DNA of 19,721 nt from JBCDGZ01 sp038750655 (GCA_038750655.1 JBCDGZ010000142.1:1-19721), one strand, 5' to 3'. Counted from the first letter of the stretch, positions 7,892 through 15,607 are shown. Program-made: numbers and translations. Notes: a model not told the origin generated them from the sequence alone.

Positions 7892-7918
7892 GCCGTGTCC
7901 CTTAGCAGGAGACACGGC
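7892..7918. repeat. Hairpin, copy 3 of 3
   Basis: GCCGTGTC (7892-7899) pairs perfectly with GACACGGC (7911-7918). Inside, CCT can pair with AGG around a TAGC loop with one bulged A. No T-run follows. Confidence 0.65.
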
Positions 7919-7999
7919 TTGGACGATTAAATGGTTTTTTTGTGCAAATAAGAGATGCGTCTATACGATAGTTGGACGTCATTAAGAAAAAAGAAAACA

Positions 8000-8275
8000 A
8001 TGAAACATGAAGATTTACCGGAAAGGTGGAAATTGAAGATAATCGAATACTTGAAGTCGAATGGCGAAGAAGATAGAAAAAGACTGAGTGCTCATGACTT
8101 TTTTCCAAATCGAAAAGTAGCAATCAAATTTGAGGATGATTCATTTGCTGAATTTAGATATGCACTTGTTATAAATGCACCTGAATTTAAAGAAGTTGGA
8201 ATTTTTACAGAACATTGTGGTTATCATATTTTCAATTTGAGAGGAACATACATAAATCTTATTGAAGATGAATAA
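8000..8275 (+). CDS. Small AT-rich protein of unknown function
   Basis: 91 residues if started at the ATG at 8000. The frame is open upstream to 7955, but the first 15 codons add a basic low-complexity stretch and the protein-like part begins MKHEDLPERW. I do not recognise the family. An N-terminal helical part (MKHEDLPERWKLKIIEYLKS) is followed by a beta-rich part with FEDDSFAEFRYALVI and the striking core EVGIFTEHCGYHIF, ending in acidic EDE. There is no signal peptide or membrane segment. GC content is by eye about one third, clearly below both neighbours, which hints at acquisition. It stands alone between the hairpin cluster and the convergent CoA-binding gene, 11 bases away. It has a protein-like composition and I think it is real. 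Confidence 0.7.
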   Translation: MKHEDLPERWKLKIIEYLKSNGEEDRKRLSAHDFFPNRKVAIKFEDDSFAEFRYALVINAPEFKEVGIFTEHCGYHIFNLRGTYINLIEDE

Positions 8276-8286
8276 GATCTATATAA

Positions 8287-8649
8287 TCAATAAGCTCCCG
8301 TAGCAAGCATCACCAAAGTACAAGCAGACTCCACCGCTATACCCTGCTCCCGGGCCAGCCGGCCCAACTCCGGATTCTCCGTACCAGGATTAAAAATGAG
8401 GCGCTGCGGCTGTAAGGAAAGGATGTAGTCGTAGTAAGCCGCCTGATGCGGAACACCCAAATAGAGGCTTATAGTATGAATATCCTCAACGGGCCGCAGC
8501 TCATTGAGGATATTTATACCGGCGATTTCACCCGCCTTAATGCCCACTGGAATGACCTCGTGGCCCTGAGCAACCAGGCGGCTAACCGCTTTGTGCGCAT
8601 AACGCGCCGGGTTAGGGCTAGCACCCAGAACCATCGTTTTTTTCATCAT
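8287..8649 (-). CDS. CoA-binding-domain protein
   Basis: About 120 residues, a stand-alone Rossmann-type CoA-binding domain. The N-terminal strand-loop-helix is KTMVLGASPNPARYAHKAV, then VIPVGIKAGEIAG, then the TISLYLGVPHQAAYYDYI and RLIFNPGTENPEL stretches typical of this domain (related to the N-terminal part of succinyl-CoA synthetase alpha). Small proteins of this type bind acyl-CoA or CoA, but their role is not settled. I start it at the ATG at 8647-8649, which shares one base with the stop codon of the E2 gene (TGATG), rather than at the TTG at 8652. This overlap implies translational coupling with the pyruvate dehydrogenase-type E2, which uses CoA as substrate. A link to that reaction is inference. 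Confidence 0.85.
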   Translation of the reverse strand: MMKKTMVLGASPNPARYAHKAVSRLVAQGHEVIPVGIKAGEIAGINILNELRPVEDIHTISLYLGVPHQAAYYDYILSLQPQRLIFNPGTENPELGRLAREQGIAVESACTLVMLATGAY

Positions 8650-9938
8650 CAAACCAGTAAACGGATCGGAGCTTCCAGAATGTCTTTGAGTGTCGCGAGG
8701 AATTTAGCGCCCGTAGCGCCATCCACAACGCGGTGATCACAAGAAAGCGTTACTTTCATCATTTTACCAATCACCATCTCTCCATCCTTGACGATGGGCT
8801 TCTCGATGATGCCGCCAACGGCCAGAATGCAAGAGTCCGGTGGATTGATGATGGCCGTGAATTCTTCGATGCCGAACATCCCCAGATTAGAGACCGTAAA
8901 GGTGTTGCCCGACATTTCATCAGGTTGCAGCTTCCGCTCTCTGGCTTTACCCGCCAGGGTCTTGGTCTCCACATTGATCTGCGAAAGTGTCTTCATGTCC
9001 GCATGACGGATCACCGGAACCAATAGTCCTTCGTCTACCGCTACCGCTACACCAACATTGACCGCCTTGTTGCGACGAATATGATCGCCCATCCACGAAG
9101 AGTTGATCGCCGGATGCTGGCGCAGGGCCACCGCACAGGCTTTCACAACGATGTCATTGAAAGAAATGCGGGTAGGCGCAATATCATTGATGCGCTTGCG
9201 CGCTTCGATGGCATTGCCCATATTGACCTCGACCGTAAGGTAGAAGTGAGGCGCAGAGTATTTGCTTTCGCCGAGGCGGCGAGCGATGGTCTTGCGCATC
9301 TGACTGACCCGGATTTCTTCGTAGCCCTCTTCCAGGCCGTTGAAGTTGAAGGCTGGTACGGCTGGAGCTTCCGCCGCAGGCGCTGCCGCCGGAGCCGGAG
9401 CATTCATATACTGCTCGATGTCGCGCTTAACGATGCGTCCATTGTCACCGCTGCCTTGAATAGCAGAGAGGTCGATCCCCGCTTCTTTGGCCATACTGCG
9501 GGCCAGCGGAGAAGCTTTGATGCGACTATCCGAGGCTGCATGGCTAGTGGCGACGGCTGGAGCCGGAGCTGGCGTCGCCGAAACGGCAGGTTGAGCCACT
9601 GGAGCAGGGGCTTCTGCCACCGGAGCGGGGGCTTCCTCTTTAGCCTCCGCTGCTGCGCCGTTGCTGGTTTCTGCGGCTGCCAAAGCCGCTTTATAATCTT
9701 CCCCCTCCTCGCCGATCACGGCTAGTACGCCGTTAACCGGAACGGGACCTTCTTTTACACCGATGTGGAGCAGGACGCCCTCATGGTAATTTTCCAACTC
9801 CATAGTTGCTTTGTCGGTTTCGACCTCTGCGAGAACATCGCCGGGCTCGACCGTGTCGCCCACTTCTTTGAGCCAACCAACGATCACACCTTCTTCCATA
9901 GTGTCGCTCATGCGGGGCATTCTGATGACTTCAGCCAT
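8649..9938 (-). CDS. Dihydrolipoamide acetyltransferase, E2 of a pyruvate dehydrogenase-type complex
   Basis: 429 residues with standard E2 architecture. Residues 1-77 are one lipoyl domain with the modified lysine in ETDKATME (Lys43). A flexible Ala/Pro/Glu-rich linker covers about 85-135. Residues 140-177 are the E1/E3-binding domain (KASPLARSMAKEAGIDL...GSGDNGRIVKRDI). A second Ala/Pro linker leads into the catalytic domain (about 205-429), with active-site DHRVVDG at 401-407. The enzyme moves the acetyl (or other acyl) group from lipoate to CoA. The start MAEVIRMPRMSDTMEEG is most like pyruvate dehydrogenase E2, but branched-chain or oxoglutarate E2 cannot be fully excluded because no E1 gene is nearby. 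It is the first gene of an operon with the CoA-binding protein and is divergent from recR. Confidence 0.93.
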   Translation of the reverse strand: MAEVIRMPRMSDTMEEGVIVGWLKEVGDTVEPGDVLAEVETDKATMELENYHEGVLLHIGVKEGPVPVNGVLAVIGEEGEDYKAALAAAETSNGAAAEAKEEAPAPVAEAPAPVAQPAVSATPAPAPAVATSHAASDSRIKASPLARSMAKEAGIDLSAIQGSGDNGRIVKRDIEQYMNAPAPAAAPAAEAPAVPAFNFNGLEEGYEEIRVSQMRKTIARRLGESKYSAPHFYLTVEVNMGNAIEARKRINDIAPTRISFNDIVVKACAVALRQHPAINSSWMGDHIRRNKAVNVGVAVAVDEGLLVPVIRHADMKTLSQINVETKTLAGKARERKLQPDEMSGNTFTVSNLGMFGIEEFTAIINPPDSCILAVGGIIEKPIVKDGEMVIGKMMKVTLSCDHRVVDGATGAKFLATLKDILEAPIRLLV

Positions 9939-10143
9939 AGTATTCTTACGTTTTGGATTCTTTGATCTTGTCTAATCGGAGAGGAACTCGACTTGTTTAT
10001 CGTGGTTATCCATATCCTTTTCTGACAGACAACAAATGAGGATCAAAGAAGGTTGTATTGTCAATTTTTAAGGGTTTAAAATTATTTAAATTATGGGGTA
10101 ATATCAAAACAAATCGCTGATTTAGGTGTAATTTTGTAAGGAT
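9939..10143. promoter_or_regulatory. Divergent promoter region between E2 operon and recR
   Basis: 205 bases between divergent starts. On the plus strand TAATTTTG at 10129-10136 fits TAnnTTTG and lies only 7 bases before the recR ATG, with AAGGAT directly before the start. No clear element is seen for the E2 direction. Confidence 0.4.
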
Positions 10144-10770
10144 ATGAATTTTTCATCCAAATTAATCGAAGAGGCCGTCCATGCTTTCGCCAGCTTACCC
10201 GGAATTGGCAAGAAAACGGCCTTACGTCTAGTGCTCCATCTGATGACCCAAGAGGAGGAAAATACTGAACAATTTACCGATGCCCTCCTTAAGATGCGCA
10301 AAAACATCAAGACCTGTGAACGCTGCTATAATGTTTCCGATACTCCAATTTGTAACATTTGTCGGGATCAACGTCGAGATCAATCCTTGGTCTGTGTCGT
10401 AGAGAGTATTCGGGATGTGATGGCTATTGAAGATACTTCGCAATTCCGAGGGTTGTACCATGTTCTTGGCGGTATCATTTCTCCTATTGAAGGCATCGGC
10501 CCTAATGACCTGACCATCGACGCGCTAGTGGAGCGTATCCAAAAAGAGGGGATCAAAGAAGTCATTATGGCTATCAGTCCTACTATTGAAGGGGACACGA
10601 CTATTTTTTACATCTCCAAACGTTTGCAAGCTCTGAACATCAAGATCAGCACCATCGCACGGGGCGTCTCCTTTGGCGGAGAACTGGAATATGCGGATGA
10701 GCTGACACTCGGACGTTCGATTATTTCAAGAGTTCCTTATCGTATGCGGCAAAGCGGTGCGGAGGAGTGA
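10144..10770 (+). CDS. recR: Recombination mediator protein RecR
   Basis: 208 residues, the normal RecR length. It acts with RecO (and RecF) to load RecA at single-strand gaps. Visible parts in order: helix-hairpin-helix SLPGIGKKTALRL (17-29), a four-cysteine zinc site at Cys58, Cys61, Cys70 and Cys73, the Toprim domain beginning SLVCVVESIRDVMAIE (81-96), and the C-terminal ARGVSFGGELEYADELTLGRS segment that is a hallmark of the family. It is followed after 28 bases by the glycosyltransferase fusion, so the two are likely co-transcribed. The -7 element 7 bases before the ATG implies a very short or absent leader. Confidence 0.96.
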   Translation: MNFSSKLIEEAVHAFASLPGIGKKTALRLVLHLMTQEEENTEQFTDALLKMRKNIKTCERCYNVSDTPICNICRDQRRDQSLVCVVESIRDVMAIEDTSQFRGLYHVLGGIISPIEGIGPNDLTIDALVERIQKEGIKEVIMAISPTIEGDTTIFYISKRLQALNIKISTIARGVSFGGELEYADELTLGRSIISRVPYRMRQSGAEE

Positions 10771-10798
10771 TTGAGTGATTCACCAGAATGCACATCGG

Positions 10799-12757
10799 AT
10801 GAAACTCTCCATTGTTATTGTCAACTACAACGTGAAGTACTTTTTGGAGCAGGCCCTCCTGGCAGTACGCAAAGCCTGTAAGGGGCTGTCGTCGGAAGTC
10901 TTTGTGGTGGATAATAACTCCGTTGATGATTCGGTGAGTATGGTGAGGGAGAAATTCCCGGAGGTACACCTGATTGCTAATGAGGATAACCCTGGTTTTT
11001 CGATTGCCAACAACCAGGCGATTCGGCAATCGAAGGGGGAGTATGTCCTGCTGCTTAATCCGGATACGGTGGTAGAGGAAGATACTTTTACCAAGTGCGT
11101 GGCCTTCATGGACGAGCATCTGGATGCCGGAGGCCTGGGGGTACGGATGATTGATGGCTCTGGAAAATTTCTTCCCGAATCCAAACGTGGCTTCCCTTCT
11201 CCCTTCGTCGCCTTTTGTAAAACTTTTGGTCTGTCCAGCCTCTTCCCCAAATCGCGGGTCTTTAATCGCTATCACCTCGGATTCCTCGATGCCAATGAAA
11301 CCAATGAGGTGGATGTACTGGCCGGTGCCTTCATGCTGCTCCGCAAATCTGTACTCGATGAAATCGGCCTGCTCGACGAGTCCTTCTTTATGTACGGCGA
11401 AGACATCGACCTATCCTACCGCATCGTACAAGCAGGGTATAAGAACTATTATTTTGCGGACACCACTATTATCCACTATAAAGGAGAAAGCACGAAGAAG
11501 GGGAGCCTCAACTATGTCAAGGCCTTTTACAATGCCATGATCATTTTTGCCCGTAAGCATTTCAAGGGCGAGAGTGCCCGGCTCTATGTCTTCATGTTGC
11601 AAATGGCCATCTACTTTCGAGCCTTCCTGACCATCATCAGTAATTTTTTCCGCCGGGCCTACCTCCCGATTTTAGATGCGGCCGTCATTTTTGCTGGCCT
11701 TTATGTCTTGAAAGATTTCTGGGCCACCAATTATTTCAATAATCCGGATTATTACCAATCCAGCTTTGTTTACTTCAATATGCCGCTGTACATCGGTATT
11801 TGGCTGACGGCAGTGTACTTTAGCGGCGGCTATGACCATGCGGGCCAACTGCGGCGCTTAGCCAGGGGCCTACTGGTCGGTACCCTCCTCCTGGCTGCCG
11901 TCTACGGCTTTCTCGACCTGGAATACCGCTCCTCCCGGGCCTTGATTATTCTGGGGGCCATCTGGGCCCTCCTGTCTACCATCGTGCTGCGCCTACTCCT
12001 ACATTTCATGCGCTATCAGAATTTTAACCTTGGGCGCGAGCATGCGCGCAACCTGGTGGTCGTAGGCAGTGAGGCGGAGAGCAAGCGGGTGATGCAATTG
12101 GTACATCAGGCCCACGTCTTTAAGAATTGCATCGGCTTTGTCGCTCCCTTCGAAACGCACGACCCCAGCATTTACCTCAGCAGTCTCAAGCAGTTGGACG
12201 AAGTGGTACACATTTATAAAGTAGAAGAAATTATCTTCTGTTCCCGCGATATTAGCTCCCAACAAATCATGCAGTGGATGACTCGACTGGGGCCACAGAT
12301 CGACTATAAAATTGTTCCGGAAGAGAGCTTGAGCATCATCGGCAGCAGCTCCAAGAATACGGCCGGAGAGCTGTACACCATCGACATTCGCTTTCAAATC
12401 GCTGATTCGATGAGCCGCCGCAATAAACGTTTGCTAGATATACTTGTTGTATTAGTATTGGTTGGTTTATTGCCAATTGCACTATTGCTGGTCAAACAAC
12501 GACTGGGACTACTGCAAAATATACTGGCCGTCTTGCTGAGGCGTAAAAGCTGGGTGGGCTACGCTCCCACAGATCGCTCCAACGATGGGCTGCCAACTTT
12601 GCGTCAGGGAATATTGTCTCCATTGGATGCGTTAGAATTGGAACAGGTGAATATGCCGACGATCAAACGCCTGAATTTTCTCTACGCTAAAGACTATCAA
12701 AGTTCGCGCGACCTCGAAATTATTTGGCTTGGGCGACGCTTTCTAGGAAGACAATAG
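10799..12757 (+). CDS. Family-2 glycosyltransferase fused to a degenerate polyprenyl-phosphate sugar transferase
   Basis: 652 residues from the ATG at 10799; a GTG at 10775 would add 8 residues not expected of the family. Residues 1 to about 255 are a GT2 (rhamnosyltransferase-like) domain: SIVIVNYN at the start, DNNS at 38-41, LLLNPDT at 84-90 and GEDIDLSYR at 200-208. The rest resembles a polyprenyl glycosylphosphotransferase of the WcaJ/WbaP kind. It has about four membrane segments (roughly 290-400), a CoA_binding_3-like Rossmann domain starting NLVVVGSEAESKRVM (418-432), and a final membrane anchor (about 545-565). The C-terminal catalytic domain is too short. WVGY at 585 stands where the family has LVGPRP, and the usual Lys/Arg-Phe-Arg-Ser and Asp-Glu-Leu-Pro active-site segments are not seen. 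The GT2 part is probably active in surface polysaccharide synthesis and the transferase part probably is not. Confidence 0.85.
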   Translation: MKLSIVIVNYNVKYFLEQALLAVRKACKGLSSEVFVVDNNSVDDSVSMVREKFPEVHLIANEDNPGFSIANNQAIRQSKGEYVLLLNPDTVVEEDTFTKCVAFMDEHLDAGGLGVRMIDGSGKFLPESKRGFPSPFVAFCKTFGLSSLFPKSRVFNRYHLGFLDANETNEVDVLAGAFMLLRKSVLDEIGLLDESFFMYGEDIDLSYRIVQAGYKNYYFADTTIIHYKGESTKKGSLNYVKAFYNAMIIFARKHFKGESARLYVFMLQMAIYFRAFLTIISNFFRRAYLPILDAAVIFAGLYVLKDFWATNYFNNPDYYQSSFVYFNMPLYIGIWLTAVYFSGGYDHAGQLRRLARGLLVGTLLLAAVYGFLDLEYRSSRALIILGAIWALLSTIVLRLLLHFMRYQNFNLGREHARNLVVVGSEAESKRVMQLVHQAHVFKNCIGFVAPFETHDPSIYLSSLKQLDEVVHIYKVEEIIFCSRDISSQQIMQWMTRLGPQIDYKIVPEESLSIIGSSSKNTAGELYTIDIRFQIADSMSRRNKRLLDILVVLVLVGLLPIALLLVKQRLGLLQNILAVLLRRKSWVGYAPTDRSNDGLPTLRQGILSPLDALELEQVNMPTIKRLNFLYAKDYQSSRDLEIIWLGRRFLGRQ

Positions 12758-12766
12758 CAGGATGCA

Positions 12767-12796
12767 ACTATGCGCTAAATAATGCGTAGTTTTATT
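12767..12796 (+). terminator. Possible terminator after the glycosyltransferase fusion
   Basis: A 7-bp stem (12767-12773 with 12784-12790, one T-G wobble) with a 10-base loop is followed by TTTATT. The stem is weak, so it is only a candidate. Confidence 0.45.
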
Positions 12797-12816
12797 GAAT
12801 ATCAAGCTATTACACG

Positions 12817-14010
12817 ATGATGATTAAGAAAAAAATACAACAACTCGCCAAACGCTATCACAAAGACCTTGTTCACCTTCGTCGCCACCTTCATCAGTAC
12901 CCAGAGCTGTCTTTCAAAGAAAAGGCTACTGGACGATTCATCGCTGAGCAGCTCAAGCAATTAGGGATTGTTCACGAATATGGTGTAGCCGAAAATGGAA
13001 CCGTAGCCCTGATTCGTGGAAAAAAAGCGGAGCGAGAGGTCGTTGCCTTGCGTGCTGATATTGATGCTCTGCCCATTCAGGAAGATAATAAGGTGGCTTA
13101 TAAGTCCAAAAACGAGGGCGTGATGCACGCTTGTGGTCACGATGTGCATACAGCTTCTTTGCTGGGGACCGCCCGCATCCTCAACGAACTTAAAGGGGAG
13201 TTTGAGGGGACGGTCAAGCTGATTTTTCAGCCGGCGGAGGAGAAGCTTCCGGGGGGGGCTTCGCTGATGATTAAGGAGGGTGCTTTGGAGAAGCCCCGGC
13301 CGGGTAGCATCTTTGGTCAGCACGTTCACCCGCCGCTGGCAACGGGAAAAGTGGGCTTTTGTCCAGGGAGCTATATGGCCTCAGCCGATGAGTTGTACGT
13401 GACGGTCAAGGGGCGCGGGGGCCACGGGGCTTTGCCGCATGAGTGCATCGATCCGGTGGCGATTTCCGCCCAAATCATCGTGGCGTTGCAACAGGTGGTA
13501 AGCCGTTTTTCTAACCCCATCACCCCCTCCGTACTGACCTTCGGAAAGATCAATACCCAGGGGGGAGCGACCAATATTATTCCCAATGAAGTTCAGCTGG
13601 TTGGCACTTTTCGTACTATGGATGAACGCTGGCGAGACGAGGCTCACAAGCGGATGAAGAAGATTGCTACCGGCATTGCTAAAGGCATGGGCGGTGCATG
13701 TAAGTTCAAAATTATTAAGGGCTATCCGGTGCTGCACAACGATGAAAAACTGACCCACAATGCTCGCGCCTACGCTGTAGAATACCTGGGGCAAAAGCAG
13801 GTGATCGATTTGCCGATCCGCATGAGTTCGGAGGACTTTGCCTGGTACTCTCACGAGCTGCCTGCCTGCTTCTACCGCCTGGGAACGGGCAATGTCAAAC
13901 GCGGAATTACCTCGCCCGTACACACCAGTACCTTCGATGTTGATGAAGGCTGTCTGGAGGTGGGGGCTGGGCTGATGGCCTGGATGGCTATTCGGGGGCT
14001 GGGCAATTGA
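12817..14010 (+). CDS. M20-family amidohydrolase (M20D, N-acyl-amino-acid hydrolase type)
   Basis: 397 residues of the zinc-dependent M20D group, which removes acyl groups from amino acids or hydrolyses related amides. Likely metal ligands are visible: Cys106 and His108 in MHACGHDVH, Glu141/Glu142 in QPAEE, His169 in GQHVHP, and His369 in SPVHTSTFD near the C-terminus. The dimerisation (lid) domain is inserted at about 185-300, with GRGGHGALPHE at 199-209. There is no signal peptide, so it is cytoplasmic. Members include hippurate hydrolase, N-acetyl-L,L-diaminopimelate deacetylase and IAA-amino-acid hydrolase-like enzymes, and the substrate cannot be chosen from sequence. ATG codons at 12817 and 12820 are both possible starts. 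Confidence 0.92.
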   Translation: MMIKKKIQQLAKRYHKDLVHLRRHLHQYPELSFKEKATGRFIAEQLKQLGIVHEYGVAENGTVALIRGKKAEREVVALRADIDALPIQEDNKVAYKSKNEGVMHACGHDVHTASLLGTARILNELKGEFEGTVKLIFQPAEEKLPGGASLMIKEGALEKPRPGSIFGQHVHPPLATGKVGFCPGSYMASADELYVTVKGRGGHGALPHECIDPVAISAQIIVALQQVVSRFSNPITPSVLTFGKINTQGGATNIIPNEVQLVGTFRTMDERWRDEAHKRMKKIATGIAKGMGGACKFKIIKGYPVLHNDEKLTHNARAYAVEYLGQKQVIDLPIRMSSEDFAWYSHELPACFYRLGTGNVKRGITSPVHTSTFDVDEGCLEVGAGLMAWMAIRGLGN

Positions 14011-14120
14011 TTAGAGCTTGTTTGGTTGCGTAAATTGTTTTAAATTAAGACCTTAAGGGAGCACTGGGATTTTATATTTTTTTTTATTTAAACTGTCTGC
14101 AATGTAACTACTTCGCTTTT

Positions 14121-14136
14121 TTGGCGTTAAAATTGT
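14121..14136 (+). promoter_or_regulatory. Possible sigma-54-type promoter upstream of the activator gene
   Basis: TTGGCGTTAAAATTGT has the length and GG spacing of the sigma-54 -24/-12 consensus TTGGCAC-N5-TTGC, with TTGT in place of TTGC and GT in place of AC. It would give a leader of about 80 bases. It lies in the 220-base gap 14011-14230, where I see no gene and no good terminator. Confidence 0.25.
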
Positions 14137-14230
14137 GGTTTCTGTTAATATAAGGCTACTGTATTTTCATTCCTAAATGCTCTTCATTACTTCTATTTAT
14201 TGATCAACTTAAACATTCATACAGATTATT

Positions 14231-15511
14231 ATGGCGAAAATTCTAATTGTTGATGACGAGGTCAGTATCCGGAAAACGCTTAGAGAAATTCTTGAATTTG
14301 AAAAGTACGACGTAGAGGAAGCGGCCGATGGATTGGATTGCTTGGTTAAACTCAAGCAGACCAAATTTGATGTCGTTATCATGGACATCAAAATGCCCAA
14401 GATGGATGGTATGGAGGCCCTGGAGCGGGTACAGTTGCTGGTTTCGGACACTCCGGTAATTATGATCTCAGGGCACGCCGATATTAATATTGCAGTGGAT
14501 GCTGTTAAGAAGGGAGCCTTTGATTTCATCTCCAAGCCCCCTGATCTGAATCGTATGTTGATCACGGTACGCAATGCGATGGACAAGTCCAGCCTGATTA
14601 CAGAGACTAAGGTCCTCAAGCGTAAAGTATCGAGAAGTAAAACACAGGAAATTATTGGAGAATCTGGTCCGATTAAGACCATCAAAGATACCATTGAGCG
14701 CGTAGCGCCTACCGAGGCGAGGGTGCTGATTACGGGAGATAACGGTACCGGAAAGGAGCTGGTAGCCCGCTGGCTGCACGAAAAGAGCCCCCGCTCTAGT
14801 CATCCCATTATCGAGGTCAACTGCGCGGCTATCCCCTCGGAGTTGATCGAGAGTGAGTTGTTTGGCCACGAGAAAGGCTCCTTTACTTCGGCCCACAAGC
14901 AGCGCATCGGAAAGTTTGAGCAGGCCAACGGCGGTACGATCTTTCTGGATGAGATCGGCGATATGAGCCTCAGTGCTCAGGCGAAGGTCCTCCGCGCCTT
15001 GCAAGAAAATAAGATCACCCGCGTTGGTGGCGATAAGGAAATCCGCGTCGATGTGCGGGTCTTGGCAGCAACGAATAAGGACCTGCGGACACAGATTCGT
15101 CAGGGTAAATTTCGCGAAGACCTTTATCACCGTTTGGCTGTAATTATCATCCAAGTTCCACCGCTGAACGATCGTAGAGAAGATATTCCCAAGCTGGTCG
15201 AACATTTCAACAAGATCGTTTGTAATGAATATGGTATCAGTGAAAAGAAAGTTACCGATAAGGCTTTGAAGGCCCTACAGAACGTCAACTGGACCGGTAA
15301 TATTCGCGAGCTGCGCAATGTTGTAGAGCGCCTCATCATCCTCAGTGGCGATAGCATCACAGAGGCGGAGGTCGCCAGCTATGTTTCGCCTTCCAACCCT
15401 CAGCAAAACAGCGAGTTTCAAAAAATCTTTGACAAGTTTGATTCCATCCAGGAATTGCAAAAATATGTCGAAGAAGAGTACTACAATTACAAGGAAGGCA
15501 TCCTTAAGTAG
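14231..15511 (+). CDS. Sigma-54-dependent response regulator (NtrC type) lacking the DNA-binding domain
   Basis: 426 residues. Residues 1-120 are a response-regulator receiver with acidic pair Asp8/Asp9, phospho-acceptor Asp52, Ser80 and Lys102, so it should be controlled by a sensor kinase not seen here. Residues about 140-385 are the sigma-54-interacting AAA+ domain: Walker A GDNGTGKE (169-176), Walker B TIFLDEIGD (236-244), arginine-finger region GKFREDLYHRL (292-302) and sensor II GNIREL (357-362). The sigma-54 contact loop, normally GAFTGA, reads GSFTSA (216-221) and keeps the essential Phe-Thr. The C-terminus ends at KYVEEEYYNYKEGILK, where relatives continue into a Fis-type helix-turn-helix. 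No such domain is present and no frame downstream supplies one before the terminator. It may activate sigma-54 polymerase without binding DNA. Confidence 0.93.
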   Translation: MAKILIVDDEVSIRKTLREILEFEKYDVEEAADGLDCLVKLKQTKFDVVIMDIKMPKMDGMEALERVQLLVSDTPVIMISGHADINIAVDAVKKGAFDFISKPPDLNRMLITVRNAMDKSSLITETKVLKRKVSRSKTQEIIGESGPIKTIKDTIERVAPTEARVLITGDNGTGKELVARWLHEKSPRSSHPIIEVNCAAIPSELIESELFGHEKGSFTSAHKQRIGKFEQANGGTIFLDEIGDMSLSAQAKVLRALQENKITRVGGDKEIRVDVRVLAATNKDLRTQIRQGKFREDLYHRLAVIIIQVPPLNDRREDIPKLVEHFNKIVCNEYGISEKKVTDKALKALQNVNWTGNIRELRNVVERLIILSGDSITEAEVASYVSPSNPQQNSEFQKIFDKFDSIQELQKYVEEEYYNYKEGILK

Positions 15512-15560
15512 CATTCGCATCAACCTTGAATAATTGAATTATTTTGTGTATATAGCAAAG

Positions 15561-15585
15561 GCCTGCCCGCGAGGGTGGGCTTTTT
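15561..15585 (+). terminator. Terminator after the sigma-54 activator gene
   Basis: An 8-bp GC-rich stem (15561-15568 with 15573-15580, two wobble pairs) with a GCGA tetraloop is followed by five T. It lies 49 bases after the stop and 22 bases before the next start. Confidence 0.88.
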
Positions 15586-15607
15586 GTCATTAAATACTTT
15601 TAAAATT

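Larger units (their letters stand above)
7714..7999. other. Intergenic stretch with three related hairpins, no gene seen
   Basis: I find no convincing gene here. The open frame that crosses it (7719-7985) has no recognisable protein features and runs through all three hairpins. The content is the hairpin family listed separately and a weak promoter candidate for the next gene (TTTG at 7939-7942, a 19-base spacer, TATACGAT at 7962-7969). Confidence 0.6.

Noticed and set aside
7719..7985. 88-residue open frame on the plus strand
   Set aside because: It runs through three hairpins, has no protein-like pattern and overlaps the next gene's start region.
9081..9725. 214-residue open frame antisense to the E2 gene
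   Set aside because: The minus strand holds a complete, well-conserved E2 protein. The antisense frame is rich in Arg and aromatic residues as expected of a shadow.
10775..10798. GTG start for the glycosyltransferase fusion
   Set aside because: It adds 8 residues unlike the family. The domain starts directly at the ATG at 10799 (MKLSIVIVNYN).
14468..15205. 245-residue frame antisense to the sigma-54 activator
   Set aside because: Shadow of a gene with intact catalytic motifs.
15575..15607. GTG start for the LOG-family gene
   Set aside because: The codon is inside the terminator stem of the preceding gene. The ATG at 15608 gives a normal protein.
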